From the NCBI GenBank assembly GCA_023396615.1, contig JAEWVM010000068.1, positions 1-38,326 of the forward strand: DNA of 38,326 nucleotides, written 5' to 3'. Made by a program: the position numbers and the translations under genes. A model generated the notes under the pieces. It saw nothing but the letters and a program-made list of their open reading frames with translations. It made no database searches and had not been told where the DNA came from. Within the stretch, counting starts at the first letter, position 1. Each line of letters starts with the position of its first letter. Origin of the DNA: Spirochaetota bacterium (GTDB lineage: Bacteria > Spirochaetota > UBA4802 > JAFGJZ01). Shown here in pieces: positions 14,702-22,910 of this stretch.

Positions 14702-15574
14702 GTGGATTTTTTTATAAGAAATAAGACCGGTGCATCACTGGTCTTTTATATTCTATTCTGTATCATATCAATGTCTCTCCAGTCGACGTCTTTTACGCTG
14801 TCGATGGAAGGTGTAGCAAGTGCTTTCATGACTCCGTTTCAGAAGCTGTATTGGTATTCTCAGAATAATGTCCGTAAGATATGGGCAGGTTTTACAGATT
14901 TGAATACCCTCAATGAGGAACTTCGTCTTACCAGAGAGAAGCTCCAGAATTATGAGAGAACAGCAGAAGATCTCACTGAAATTAAATCAGAAAACGAGAA
15001 GCTCCGCCGTTTGCTGAACTTCGGCGACAAAGTCGGTTATGATAATGTTCCGGCGATGGTTATATCGAAAGATCCTGATAACTGGTTCCGCACAATTATA
15101 ATAAACCGCGGATCAAATGACGGAATAAAAATCAACATGCCGGTCGTTGCCTTTAACGCAGATGAGAAAGCTGTTGTCGGCAAAGTAATTGAAGTCAGAG
15201 GCTCTGTGTCGAGGATTCTTCCCGTTATCAGCTCTGATTTGAAAATAGGTGTTATGCTTCAGGATTCAAGATCTCCTGGTTTGATGCAGGGAAGTTCTTC
15301 GCGTCCCGGCCTTGCGCAAATTGATTATCTCTCAAAATCCGTTCAGATTCCGTCGAATGTATATGTTGTAACATCCGGACAGGGCGGTGTTTTTCCTCAG
15401 GGTCTGCTTGTCGGCAGGGTTTCGCAGACTGTCGTAACAAAATCAAGTGCGTTTCAAAGAGCCATTGTGACTCCGATTATAGATTACAATAGAGTTGAAG
15501 AAGTTTATGTCATAAAATACGTTCCGGGTCAGGAACTTGTAGAGTTAACTAAAAAGGAAGAGCAGAAAAAATGA
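14702..15574 (+). CDS. mreC: Rod shape-determining protein MreC
   Basis: MreC is a bitopic inner-membrane protein that links MreB to periplasmic PBP2. The roughly 290 residues contain an N-terminal membrane helix (about 10-30), a coiled coil (about 60-100, NEELRLTREKLQNYERTAED and following residues) and the two-barrel beta domain with the typical VPAMVISKDPDNWFRTIIINRGSNDGI and GQGGVFPQGLLVG segments. I prefer GTG 14702, since AAGG (14691-14694) lies seven bases upstream; a TTG at 14696 is too close to it. The 3' end overlaps mreD by four bases (ATGA), a normal arrangement for translational coupling. Confidence 0.95.
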   Translation: MDFFIRNKTGASLVFYILFCIISMSLQSTSFTLSMEGVASAFMTPFQKLYWYSQNNVRKIWAGFTDLNTLNEELRLTREKLQNYERTAEDLTEIKSENEKLRRLLNFGDKVGYDNVPAMVISKDPDNWFRTIIINRGSNDGIKINMPVVAFNADEKAVVGKVIEVRGSVSRILPVISSDLKIGVMLQDSRSPGLMQGSSSRPGLAQIDYLSKSVQIPSNVYVVTSGQGGVFPQGLLVGRVSQTVVTKSSAFQRAIVTPIIDYNRVEEVYVIKYVPGQELVELTKKEEQKK

Positions 15575-16071
15575 TTCTTGTATACATCTTATCCGCGGTT
15601 ATTCTGGCGGTTTCGTTGATTCTTCAATCTCATCCTTCCTTCGATGCAATACGTTTTGCAGGTGTTAAGCCTGATCTGTCTTTTATCGCGATTATCTATT
15701 TTTCATATTCTTTCGGTTCGTTTTACGGTCAAACATGTGCTTTCATTACAGGTATTTTCCAGGATGCTAATTCCAACAGTCCACTCGGGCTTATGACGTT
15801 GCCTAAAGTTCTAATAGCATTTTTTGCGGGTTTTGTCGGAAGGTCGGTTTTTCAGGGAAGTTCTTTTACTATTATTTTGATTATTTTCGTTGCATCGCTT
15901 TTAAAGGGCGGTTTAACTTTGATATTCGCGCTGATTTTCAATGATGCTTCTGTAGCATCGCTTTTGCATATTGTTCTTCCTGAATCTGTTTACAATGCAG
16001 TTATAGCTATGCCTCTTTTCTTTATTTATGACAAAATTTTTGAATTTGAACTTTCAAAAGAGAGGTACTAG
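15571..16071 (+). CDS. mreD: Rod shape-determining protein MreD
   Basis: MreD is an integral membrane part of the elongasome. The 166 residues are almost all hydrophobic, in five to six helices, beginning MILVYILSAVILAVSLILQS. The family pattern VKPDLSFIAIIYFSYSFGSFYGQTCAFITGIFQDA is visible, in which KPDL and the Gly-rich second helix are typical. Sequence conservation in MreD is low, so position between mreC and the PBP2 gene is a large part of the evidence. The stop is followed immediately by the next ATG. Confidence 0.92.
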   Translation: MILVYILSAVILAVSLILQSHPSFDAIRFAGVKPDLSFIAIIYFSYSFGSFYGQTCAFITGIFQDANSNSPLGLMTLPKVLIAFFAGFVGRSVFQGSSFTIILIIFVASLLKGGLTLIFALIFNDASVASLLHIVLPESVYNAVIAMPLFFIYDKIFEFELSKERY

Positions 16072-17922
16072 ATGTCAGTTACCTCTTTGCGCGGCAGAAT
16101 GCTTGAAGCTTTCCGTGGGAAAGTTTTTTTGTTTATGTCGGTTACCGGCGGTATTTTCATCATATTTATTTTTCAGCTGATAAATCTTCAGTTCATCCAG
16201 GGCAGTTATTATACAACAAGAGCAAGAAGTAATATTGAAGATAATGTTCCTGTTCCGGCAAGCCGCGGTGAGGTCTATGACAGACATTTTGATATAAAAT
16301 CTTCATCAAACAAGGTAATAGCGTCCAACAGACCTTCATTCAATATTACAACTGTACCGGCCAAATTCGAAAATAAAAAACAAATGGCTGAAATCGTTCA
16401 GCGCGTAGCCGTGCTTCTAGGTGTTGATTCATTCGAATTGTTAAGAGAAATGGATAAAGCCAATCCATGGCAGAGAATTGTAATTAAAGAAGACGTTTCT
16501 TTTGATGTAGTAGTTTCTATTGCATCTCATGAGGAACTTTATGAGCATATAATGTGGGAAGACGCGCCTGTCCGTGTTTATAATTACGGCCCTGTTTTTT
16601 CACATGTGATGGGTTATATCGGAAGCATTGATCCGGGAGAGTATGATAAGCTTAAAGATCAAGGTTATAAGTATTACCAGAAAATCGGTAAAAACGGAAT
16701 TGAAAAACAATATGACAATTTTCTGCGCGGAACTGACGGCAGCGTAAAAAGAATTGTAGACGTTCATAATCGCACTGAAGGAGAAGAGCTTGGTGATGAG
16801 CCGGTATCCGGCAATAATCTGGTTCTTTCACTTGATTATGAGCTTCAGAATGTAGCTTATACTGCGATGCAGGATAAGATGGGATCTGTTATAGCAGTGA
16901 AACCTTCTACAGGAGAGATTCTGGTTCTTTTGTCGAAACCGGATTTTGATCCGAATCAGATAACTTCTAAAAACGCCTCTGATATTCTTGCTTCTCTGCA
17001 AAACGATGAGCAGAAACCATTTTTAAATAGAGCGATTCAGTCAAAGTATCCGCCGGCTTCAACATTCAAGATTATTACCAGTATTGCAGCTCTGGAAGAT
17101 GAAAAATGGCAGCCGGATTGGAGATATTTCTGTTCAGGTCACTATATTTTAAAAGGATTACAGGACAGATCATACCAGTGTTATAAAGGACAATCACACG
17201 GAAATCTTGATATGATCGGTGCGATTGGTATGTCGTGCAACGTTTATTTTTATAATTTGGGATATAAAATCGGTCCTACTTCAATAATAAATTATGCTAA
17301 ATATTTATGTATGGATAAGGTTACCGGAATTGATTTGCCTGGTGAAATTTCAGGTTTTGTTCCTTCTAAACAATGGAAAATGAAAACATTCGGCCAGGGT
17401 TGGTTTGACGGTGATACGATAAATCTGGCAATCGGTCAGGGTTTTACATCAATCACTCCAGTTGCTCTCTGTGACCTTGTTTCTGCGATAGTTAATAGAG
17501 GTATTGTGTATAAGCCTCATCTCGTTCGTGAAGTACGTTCGCAGGATAACGCGACAGTCATCAAGCGTATCGAGCGCGAAAAATTGTTTGAGATTCCGCT
17601 TTCAGCGCGCACAATTGAAACTGTTACTTCAGGGATGCGATTTGGTGTTACCAACGGAACTTCTGCAAGGCTGAATTATCTCAAAGTACCTATTGCCGCT
17701 AAGACAGGTACTGTTCAGACCAGATCAGTCGTAAAATCGGATAATACTCAGCATGCTTGGTTTGTCGGTTTTGCACCTTTCGGCGGAAGCCCTGATGATT
17801 CAGTTGTTGTTGTAGTTATGGTTGAATATGGTGTTGCGGGTGCGATTGCTGCAGTTCCTGTTGGTGAAGCTATTTTTTCTAAGATGATTTCTATGGGATA
17901 TTTTAATGATACGCAGAAGTGA
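16072..17922 (+). CDS. mrdA: Penicillin-binding protein 2 (transpeptidase)
   Basis: PBP2 cross-links peptidoglycan during elongation together with RodA. The 616-residue protein has a short cytoplasmic tail, one membrane helix (about 18-40), a pedestal domain beginning with the family motif VPASRGEVYDR, and a transpeptidase domain with all three active-site motifs: STFK (330-333, nucleophile Ser330), SCN (388-390) and KTGT (544-547). The FVGFAPF stretch after KTG is typical. The length is in the normal range. An AGAGAGG site in the end of mreD serves as its ribosome-binding site, and the 3' end overlaps rodA by 17 bases. Confidence 0.96.
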   Translation: MSVTSLRGRMLEAFRGKVFLFMSVTGGIFIIFIFQLINLQFIQGSYYTTRARSNIEDNVPVPASRGEVYDRHFDIKSSSNKVIASNRPSFNITTVPAKFENKKQMAEIVQRVAVLLGVDSFELLREMDKANPWQRIVIKEDVSFDVVVSIASHEELYEHIMWEDAPVRVYNYGPVFSHVMGYIGSIDPGEYDKLKDQGYKYYQKIGKNGIEKQYDNFLRGTDGSVKRIVDVHNRTEGEELGDEPVSGNNLVLSLDYELQNVAYTAMQDKMGSVIAVKPSTGEILVLLSKPDFDPNQITSKNASDILASLQNDEQKPFLNRAIQSKYPPASTFKIITSIAALEDEKWQPDWRYFCSGHYILKGLQDRSYQCYKGQSHGNLDMIGAIGMSCNVYFYNLGYKIGPTSIINYAKYLCMDKVTGIDLPGEISGFVPSKQWKMKTFGQGWFDGDTINLAIGQGFTSITPVALCDLVSAIVNRGIVYKPHLVREVRSQDNATVIKRIEREKLFEIPLSARTIETVTSGMRFGVTNGTSARLNYLKVPIAAKTGTVQTRSVVKSDNTQHAWFVGFAPFGGSPDDSVVVVVMVEYGVAGAIAAVPVGEAIFSKMISMGYFNDTQK

Positions 17923-19219
17923 TTTCGCAAAATTTGATCTATGGCTCATAGTTTTTGTCGTGATTCTAACGCTGATAGGTATATTTACAATATACAGCGC
18001 GGGTTTTGACGCAGTAACAAAGATTAACAACGGAATGTATAAAAAACAGATAATATCCTTTGTGATAGGTTTAGTTTTTATGTTCGGTATCATGGTTATT
18101 AATTTCAGGATTATCGAACAAAATTGTTTTTATATATATATCGGTCTCCTTTTTGTTGTTATTCTTACTTCATTTCTAGCTCCGTCTATACGCGGTACAC
18201 GTGCATGGATTGATTTTGGCTTTTTTTCGATTCAGCCGTCAGAATTTATGAAGATTGCTGCAATAGTGATGCTTGCGAAATATCTCGAACTTCGAGAAAG
18301 GGATATTCAGAATTTCAGGGAGCTTTTTGTTCCGGCAATAATCACTTTGGTTCCTGTTTTTTTTATAATGCTTCAGCCCGATTTCGGAACAGCAATGATT
18401 TTTATTCCTGTTCTTTTTGTGATGCTTTTTGCGGCAGGTGCAGACATAACGCATCTTGTTTCAGTTGCTTCAATTGCCCTTATTGCGCTTCTCATTCCAA
18501 CTTATATAACTCATCACGAGTGGCTTCATGCCGAAGCATATAATCCGCTGATTTCTTTTTTTCAGAAGGGATCGGGTGTTTTTATTCTTATTGCTGTTTT
18601 GATTTTTATTTCTGCTGTATTTTTTGCTTTCAGGTTTATCTTTGCAAAGAAATCATACAGGAGAATTTATATTCCTGCAACGGTATTGTCGATTGGTCTT
18701 GTTCTGGCTGTAATTCTTCAGAGATCTTTACGTGATTATCAGAAGAACCGAATTCTTGTTTATCTTAATCCTGATCTTGATCCGAAGGGTGCGGGTTATA
18801 ATGTCATTCAGGCGAAAATAGCAATCGGTTCGGGGGGGTTTTTCGGAAAAGGTTATTTGTCCGGAACTCAGACTCAGTACGGATTTTTACCTGAGAAAAC
18901 TTCGGATTTTGTTTTTCCTGTAATTGCGGAAGAGTGGGGATTTTTTGGTGCATTTGTCGTAATTCTTCTTATGTTCGGAATAATTTATCAGGGTCTCAAA
19001 GTTGCTCTTGAAGCCAAAGATAAATTTTCTTCTTTGCTTGCATTCGGTCTGTCTTCATTATTCCTGTTTCATGCTATTATAAATATCGGAATGGTTATCG
19101 GATTGACTCCTGTTACCGGAATTCCTCTATGTTTCGTTTCTTACGGCGGAACTAATCTGATTATGTGTATGATTGCAGTAGGAATTCTTCTTTCTATAAA
19201 AATGTCAAAAAGCGCATAA
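17906..19219 (+). CDS. rodA: Peptidoglycan glycosyltransferase RodA (SEDS family)
   Basis: RodA polymerises lipid II glycans and works with PBP2. The 437-residue protein has about ten membrane helices and SEDS signatures: GTRAWIDFGFFSIQPSEFMKIAAIVMLA near the first large loop, LQPDFGTAMIFIPVL, the central loop NPDLDPKGAGYNVIQAKIAIGSGGFFGKGYLSGTQ (written here as NPDLDPKGAGYN and IAIGSGGFFGKGY), FLPEKTSDFVFPVIAEEWGF, and GLTPVTGIPLCFVSYGGTNL near the end. A longer than usual stretch at about residues 200-245 adds a loop and a helix. It starts within mrdA (17-base overlap), so it is translated with it. Confidence 0.95.
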   Translation: MIRRSDFAKFDLWLIVFVVILTLIGIFTIYSAGFDAVTKINNGMYKKQIISFVIGLVFMFGIMVINFRIIEQNCFYIYIGLLFVVILTSFLAPSIRGTRAWIDFGFFSIQPSEFMKIAAIVMLAKYLELRERDIQNFRELFVPAIITLVPVFFIMLQPDFGTAMIFIPVLFVMLFAAGADITHLVSVASIALIALLIPTYITHHEWLHAEAYNPLISFFQKGSGVFILIAVLIFISAVFFAFRFIFAKKSYRRIYIPATVLSIGLVLAVILQRSLRDYQKNRILVYLNPDLDPKGAGYNVIQAKIAIGSGGFFGKGYLSGTQTQYGFLPEKTSDFVFPVIAEEWGFFGAFVVILLMFGIIYQGLKVALEAKDKFSSLLAFGLSSLFLFHAIINIGMVIGLTPVTGIPLCFVSYGGTNLIMCMIAVGILLSIKMSKSA

Positions 19220-19234
19220 ATTTTTTAAATAAAT

Positions 19235-19255
19235 CCGTATATACTTATACGGAGG
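19235..19255 (+). promoter_or_regulatory. Hairpin touching the comF ribosome-binding site
   Basis: CCGTATA (19235-19241) pairs with TATACGG (19246-19252) around TACT. The GGAGG ribosome site is 19251-19255, so two of its bases lie in the stem. A T-run follows directly. The element may act as a weak terminator after rodA, a translation control for comF, or both. Confidence 0.5.
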
Positions 19256-19260
19256 TTTTT

Positions 19261-19938
19261 ATGAAATTTATAAATTGCCTGCTTGATGTTGTATCACCGT
19301 CATTCTGTTCTTTTTGCGGATGCATGATCCATTACGAATCATCCGGTGTCTGTATAAATTGTTCGAAAAAACTTTTACCTTACGAAACGTGCGCGGAAAA
19401 CAGTGTTGCCGGTGATTTTAAAAGAATATATTATGATAGAATATATTCCTTGTGGAAATATAACCGTTATTCCAGAATTCTGGTTTCTGAATTTAAAAAT
19501 AAAAACAATTTGTCAATCTCCGAAAATTCATCAAGAGCAATTTCCCGCATCATAAAAGAAGAATGTTTAGCGATTGATACGATAACCAGTATTCCTATTT
19601 CCCGTTCAAAACTCAGAAAGCGCGGCTACAATCAGGCAGAACATCTTGCAAAAAAAATATCAAAAAATTGCGGTATACCATATCACGAAACCCTGAAAAT
19701 ATCTCATTCGGGGTCGGAACAGAAACTTCTGGATTATAACGGCAGGTTTCTAAATACACTTGGTAAATTTATTCTCAAAGAAAATGTCTACGGGAAGTCG
19801 ATCGGTTTGATAGATGATGTTGTGACAACTGGTGCAACAATTAATGAAGCAGCAAGAATAATGAAAAACGGAGGAGCTTTAAATATATCCGTCTTCACTA
19901 TGGCAAAAGTAGAACCGTTTGTGTACGAATCAGTCTGA
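19261..19938 (+). CDS. comF: ComF family phosphoribosyltransferase-like protein
   Basis: The 225 residues have the two ComF parts. The first is an N-terminal zinc-ribbon-like region with CSFCG and CINCSK pairs. The second is a phosphoribosyltransferase domain with SIPISRSKLRKRGYNQAEHLAKKI (residues including the conserved RGxNQ) and the PRPP loop LIDDVVTTGATINEAARI. ComF supports uptake of single-stranded DNA in naturally competent bacteria and is widespread elsewhere. ATG 19261 is preceded by GGAGG; an in-frame upstream start inside rodA is unlikely because it would add unlike residues. A ComM gene lies at 29947, so two competence-associated genes are in this window, but in many species they are kept without known competence. 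Confidence 0.93.
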   Translation: MKFINCLLDVVSPSFCSFCGCMIHYESSGVCINCSKKLLPYETCAENSVAGDFKRIYYDRIYSLWKYNRYSRILVSEFKNKNNLSISENSSRAISRIIKEECLAIDTITSIPISRSKLRKRGYNQAEHLAKKISKNCGIPYHETLKISHSGSEQKLLDYNGRFLNTLGKFILKENVYGKSIGLIDDVVTTGATINEAARIMKNGGALNISVFTMAKVEPFVYESV

Positions 19939-19974
19939 TCATAATATAAAAAATGTCTTTTCATTGTATAAAAG

Positions 19975-20002
19975 TTGACATTATTTCCATTTTATGTTCA
20001 AT
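19975..20002 (+). promoter_or_regulatory. Promoter of the STAS gene
   Basis: Perfect TTGACA (19975-19980) is followed by TTCAAT (19997-20002) after 16 bases. The same -10-like TTCAAT is found before valS. The gene starts 30 bases further on, with GAGG before its ATG. Confidence 0.5.
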
Positions 20003-20031
20003 TGAATCAGTTTTTCAATAATTGAGGTAAT

Positions 20032-20361
20032 ATGAAAAGACAGCGCGAAGAAGGTCTTGATATAATTGTTTTAGACGGAAGAATCGATCAGGATATGAGT
20101 GAAGAGCTTGAAACTCTTCTTGATGAGTGCGTTAAAGACAATGTAAAGAATATATGTATCGACATGATAGAGGTTAAGCATATCTGCAGTTCGGCTCTCG
20201 GTGTACTTGTTGCTGTAAAGAGACGCATAAAGGATCATGAGGGAGATATAAAGCTTGTTCTATCAAACGATAATCTTTTGAAGCTTTTTCAGACTACTAT
20301 GCTTGATAAGGTTTTTGAAATATACGAGTCTGTCCGCGAATGCAGAAATTCTTTTGATTGA
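20032..20361 (+). CDS. STAS-domain protein (anti-sigma factor antagonist type)
   Basis: The 109 residues follow the STAS fold: an opening beta strand LDIIVLDGRID, then a helix, the core strand NICIDMIEVKHI, and ICSSALGVLVAVKRRI, equivalent to the SpoIIAA motif DSSGLGVLV with Ser53/Ser54 as likely phosphorylation sites. KLVLSNDNLLKLFQTTMLDKVFEIYES is the typical C-terminal half. Such proteins bind an anti-sigma kinase and are switched by Ser phosphorylation; no anti-sigma or sigma gene is in the window. The first of a five-gene run; ends with a TPR-like gene 29 bases downstream. Confidence 0.9.
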   Translation: MKRQREEGLDIIVLDGRIDQDMSEELETLLDECVKDNVKNICIDMIEVKHICSSALGVLVAVKRRIKDHEGDIKLVLSNDNLLKLFQTTMLDKVFEIYESVRECRNSFD

Positions 20362-20390
20362 TTGCAATAAAGAAAATTTCCGGAGATTAT

Positions 20391-20612
20391 ATGATGACGC
20401 GTGAAAAAGAAGAGCTTTTGAGATATTATAATGAGGGTTTGACGCTGTATAAGCTCCGCAAATGGAGCGATGCTGAAAAAATGTTCGAGAAAGCTCTTTC
20501 TGTTATTCCGTCTGACGGACCGTCAAAGTTATATCTTGATAGAAGCCGAAATTTTATGCAAAACCCCCCTTCGGAAGACTGGGATGGCGTTTTTGTTATG
20601 ACAACGAAGTAG
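20391..20612 (+). CDS. Small TPR-like protein resembling the tail of class III adenylate cyclases
   Basis: The 73-residue protein holds one TPR-like pair (YNEGLTLYKLRKWSDAEKMF and the following helix) and then SDGPSKLYLDRSRNFMQNPP with SEDWDGVFVMTTK. The sequence pattern PxDGPS...R...PPxxWDGVxxMxxK is familiar from the C-terminal ends of class III adenylate/guanylate cyclases and related TPR proteins, where it follows the catalytic domain. Here it stands alone without a cyclase. ATG 20391 has CGGAGA just upstream; an earlier TTG at 20358 is inside the STAS gene end and less likely. It is seven bases before the bactofilin gene. A protein-interaction role is inference. Confidence 0.75.
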   Translation: MMTREKEELLRYYNEGLTLYKLRKWSDAEKMFEKALSVIPSDGPSKLYLDRSRNFMQNPPSEDWDGVFVMTTK

Positions 20613-20619
20613 GGGAAAT

Positions 20620-21042
20620 ATGAGCAGAAAAGTTATACAGGTTAATAAGAATCCGGTTTATGAAAACGGAATGGTAGCTACGGTTTTCGGAAAGGATACT
20701 GAATTTTACGGTGACTTGTCTTTTTCAAAATCACTCCAGATAAACGGTTTTTTTGAAGGTGAGATTGTTGCAAAAGGTTTCATGGTAGTAGGAGAAGGAG
20801 CCGTTGTAAAAGCAAACATTAAAGCAAAGAGTGTTGTAATAAGCGGCACTGTTTACGGCAATATTGAAGCTGATTCTAAACTTGAAATAATGCCCAGCGG
20901 CAAGCTTTACGGAAACATTAGAACCGCTAAACTTAAAATAGCTGACGGAGTTGTTTTCGAAGGCAATTGTGAAATGATCAAGGAGCAGAAGCGCGCCGAT
21001 CTTCCGAAGAAAAAAGGCGAAGCTGAAGCAATTGATGCATGA
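20620..21042 (+). CDS. Bactofilin (polymer-forming cytoskeletal protein)
   Basis: Bactofilins form nucleotide-free filaments that bind membranes and help place cell-wall enzymes. The 140-residue protein has a flexible N-terminal tail, a central beta-helix of about residues 24-112 built from repeating short strands with alternating hydrophobic residues (TEFYGDLSFSKSLQINGFFEGEIVAKGF is written here as TEFYGDLSFS, LQINGFFEGE; later VVISGTVYGNIEADSKLEI and GKLYGNIRTAKLKIADG), and a charged C-terminal tail (KEQKRADLPKKKGEAEAIDA). The Gly-rich NGFFEG and GTVYGNI turns are typical. It is close to the mre cluster and could act on cell shape. The stop overlaps the next start. Confidence 0.93.
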   Translation: MSRKVIQVNKNPVYENGMVATVFGKDTEFYGDLSFSKSLQINGFFEGEIVAKGFMVVGEGAVVKANIKAKSVVISGTVYGNIEADSKLEIMPSGKLYGNIRTAKLKIADGVVFEGNCEMIKEQKRADLPKKKGEAEAIDA

Positions 21043-22027
21043 TAAAGTTTTAACAGGTTTTTCATCTGATAAAAAGTGCGGGATTTGCCCGCACTTTTGC
21101 GTTATCGGGGATAATTTTAAGGGGATATGCGGCGGAAGAGAATTGGTCGGAGGCACTGTTTATTCATCCAACTATGCGATAGTTTCTTCAATAGCTGTTG
21201 ATCCCGTTGAAAAAAAACCCCTTTACCATTTTCATCCTTCTGAAAAAATATTATCAGTCGGAACTTACGGCTGCAACATGAAATGTTTTTTTTGCCAGAA
21301 CTGGCTGATAAGCCAGACAGTTCCTTCCGGTTTAAAAGAAATTCCGCCTCAAGATCTGGTTAAATCCGCTGTATCACGGCAAATACGGATGATTGCTTTT
21401 ACATATTCCGAACCGGTTGTGTGGTATGATTATGTATATGACTGTGCATCTGCGGCAAAAGAAAAAAATATAAAAACTGTTATGGTTTCTAACGGATTTA
21501 TTAATGACAAGCCATTGGAAAAACTTTATCCGCTTATTGATGCATGGAATATTGATCTGAAAGCTTTTTCTGAAAAATCATATCAAACACTAGGCGGACA
21601 ACTCGATATTGTGAAAAATACCATAGCTTTTTTGTCGGGCAAAACACATCTTGAGCTGACGACTCTGGTCGTTCCCGGTTTCAATGATTCTTTTGCTGAG
21701 CTTGCTGAAATGGCCGAATGGATTGCTTCAATAAATAAAAATATGCCATGGCATTTGTCGCGTTATTTTCCTGCATATAAATCATCGGCTCCCCCGACCG
21801 GTGAAGAATATTTACATCATCTTTATTCGAAATTTTCTTCCATGCTCAATTATATTTATCTCGGAAATACCGGAAACGGTATCGGAAGCGATACTAAATG
21901 TCCTGAGTGCGGAAATATTGTTATTGAAAGAAAAGGCTACTCTGTTGATATTTGTTCTGTTGACGGCGGTCTATGCGCGGAATGCGGTCATAATCTAAAT
22001 ATCATTTTCGGAGGAACAAATGGCTGA
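21035..22027 (+). CDS. Radical SAM enzyme, AmrS / pyruvate formate-lyase activase-like
   Basis: The 330-residue protein has the canonical radical SAM 4Fe-4S motif CNMKCFFC (Cys80, 84, 87) after GTYG. A N-terminal Cys cluster CGICPHFC plus GICGGR (Cys15, 18, 22, 32) and a C-terminal zinc-ribbon-like pair CPECG and CAECGH bracket the barrel. This arrangement, together with WHLSRYFPAYK and YIYLGNTGNG, matches the AmmeMemoRadiSam-type enzymes. Their partners AMMECR1 and Memo are not in the window. The substrate is unknown. I place the start at ATG 21035, which overlaps the bactofilin stop; a TTG three bases earlier is possible. It overlaps folD by eight bases. Confidence 0.87.
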   Translation: MHDKVLTGFSSDKKCGICPHFCVIGDNFKGICGGRELVGGTVYSSNYAIVSSIAVDPVEKKPLYHFHPSEKILSVGTYGCNMKCFFCQNWLISQTVPSGLKEIPPQDLVKSAVSRQIRMIAFTYSEPVVWYDYVYDCASAAKEKNIKTVMVSNGFINDKPLEKLYPLIDAWNIDLKAFSEKSYQTLGGQLDIVKNTIAFLSGKTHLELTTLVVPGFNDSFAELAEMAEWIASINKNMPWHLSRYFPAYKSSAPPTGEEYLHHLYSKFSSMLNYIYLGNTGNGIGSDTKCPECGNIVIERKGYSVDICSVDGGLCAECGHNLNIIFGGTNG

Positions 22028-22910
22028 GATAATCGACGGAAAGGTATTTTCAAAAGAAGTAAGAGACGGATTAAAGCTTAAACTCGAGTCGCTATATAAT
22101 AAAACTGCCAAACGGCCTGTTCTTGCTGTCGTTTTGATCGGAGAGGATCCGGCTTCTCAAGTCTATGTTAAAAACAAGATTAAAGCATGTGCGGAAATAG
22201 GTGTTGTAAGCAGGGAATATATTAAAGAGGCATCCATTACAGAGAATGAGTTATTGGCAATAATTAACGAATTAAATAATGATGCTGATGTAAACGGAAT
22301 ACTAGTACAGCTTCCGCTTCCTAAAGGTATCAATGAAAAGAAAGTAATAAATGCTATTTCTCCTGAAAAGGATGTAGATGGTTTTCATCCTGTGAATATC
22401 GGAAAAGTTGTTATAGGTGATGATACGGCTTTCATGCCGTGTACACCGCACGGCTGTCATGAACTGATTAAGAAATATGTTCCGAACACTGACGGACTTC
22501 ATGTTGTGGTTGTCGGAAGAAGTAATATCGTCGGAAAACCGATGGCGAATATAATGGTTCAGAAAAACAAAGGTGCAAACTGTATCGTTACTGTGTGTCA
22601 TTCCGCTTCGAAGGATATATCCAAGTATACGCTTCAGGCTGATATTCTCATCGCTGCAGTCGGTGTGCCTGAAATGATAAAAGCGGATATGGTCAAAGAA
22701 GGTGCGGTTGTTATCGATGTCGGAGTAAACAGAATTCCTTCAGATGAAGCCGGAAAAACAAAACTTGTCGGAGATGTGGATTTTGAGAATGTGAGCAAAA
22801 AGGTAAAGGCTATATCTCCTGTTCCGGGAGGTGTCGGGCCTGTTACTATTGCCATGCTTATGAAAAACACTGTAAAGGCTTTTTGTATACAAAACGGGAT
22901 TGAAGAATAA
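22020..22910 (+). CDS. folD: Bifunctional methylenetetrahydrofolate dehydrogenase/cyclohydrolase
   Basis: FolD converts 5,10-methylene-THF to 10-formyl-THF by an NADP-linked dehydrogenation and a cyclohydrolase step, for purines and formyl-Met. The 296 residues include the catalytic Lys region SQVYVKNKIKACAEIGV, GILVQLPLPKGINEKKVINAI, the PEKDVDGFHPVN motif, the nucleotide-binding VVVVGRSNIVGKPMANIM (Rossmann part), and the C-terminal SPVPGGVGPVTIAMLMKNTV. The length is normal. GGAGGAACAA before the ATG forms the ribosome site inside the radical SAM gene. It closes the run from STAS and is followed by a structured gap. Confidence 0.97.
   Translation: MAEIIDGKVFSKEVRDGLKLKLESLYNKTAKRPVLAVVLIGEDPASQVYVKNKIKACAEIGVVSREYIKEASITENELLAIINELNNDADVNGILVQLPLPKGINEKKVINAISPEKDVDGFHPVNIGKVVIGDDTAFMPCTPHGCHELIKKYVPNTDGLHVVVVGRSNIVGKPMANIMVQKNKGANCIVTVCHSASKDISKYTLQADILIAAVGVPEMIKADMVKEGAVVIDVGVNRIPSDEAGKTKLVGDVDFENVSKKVKAISPVPGGVGPVTIAMLMKNTVKAFCIQNGIEE

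Noticed and set aside
21035..22027. Complete AmmeMemoRadiSam system
   Set aside because: Only the radical SAM part is present; no AMMECR1 or Memo gene is in the window.
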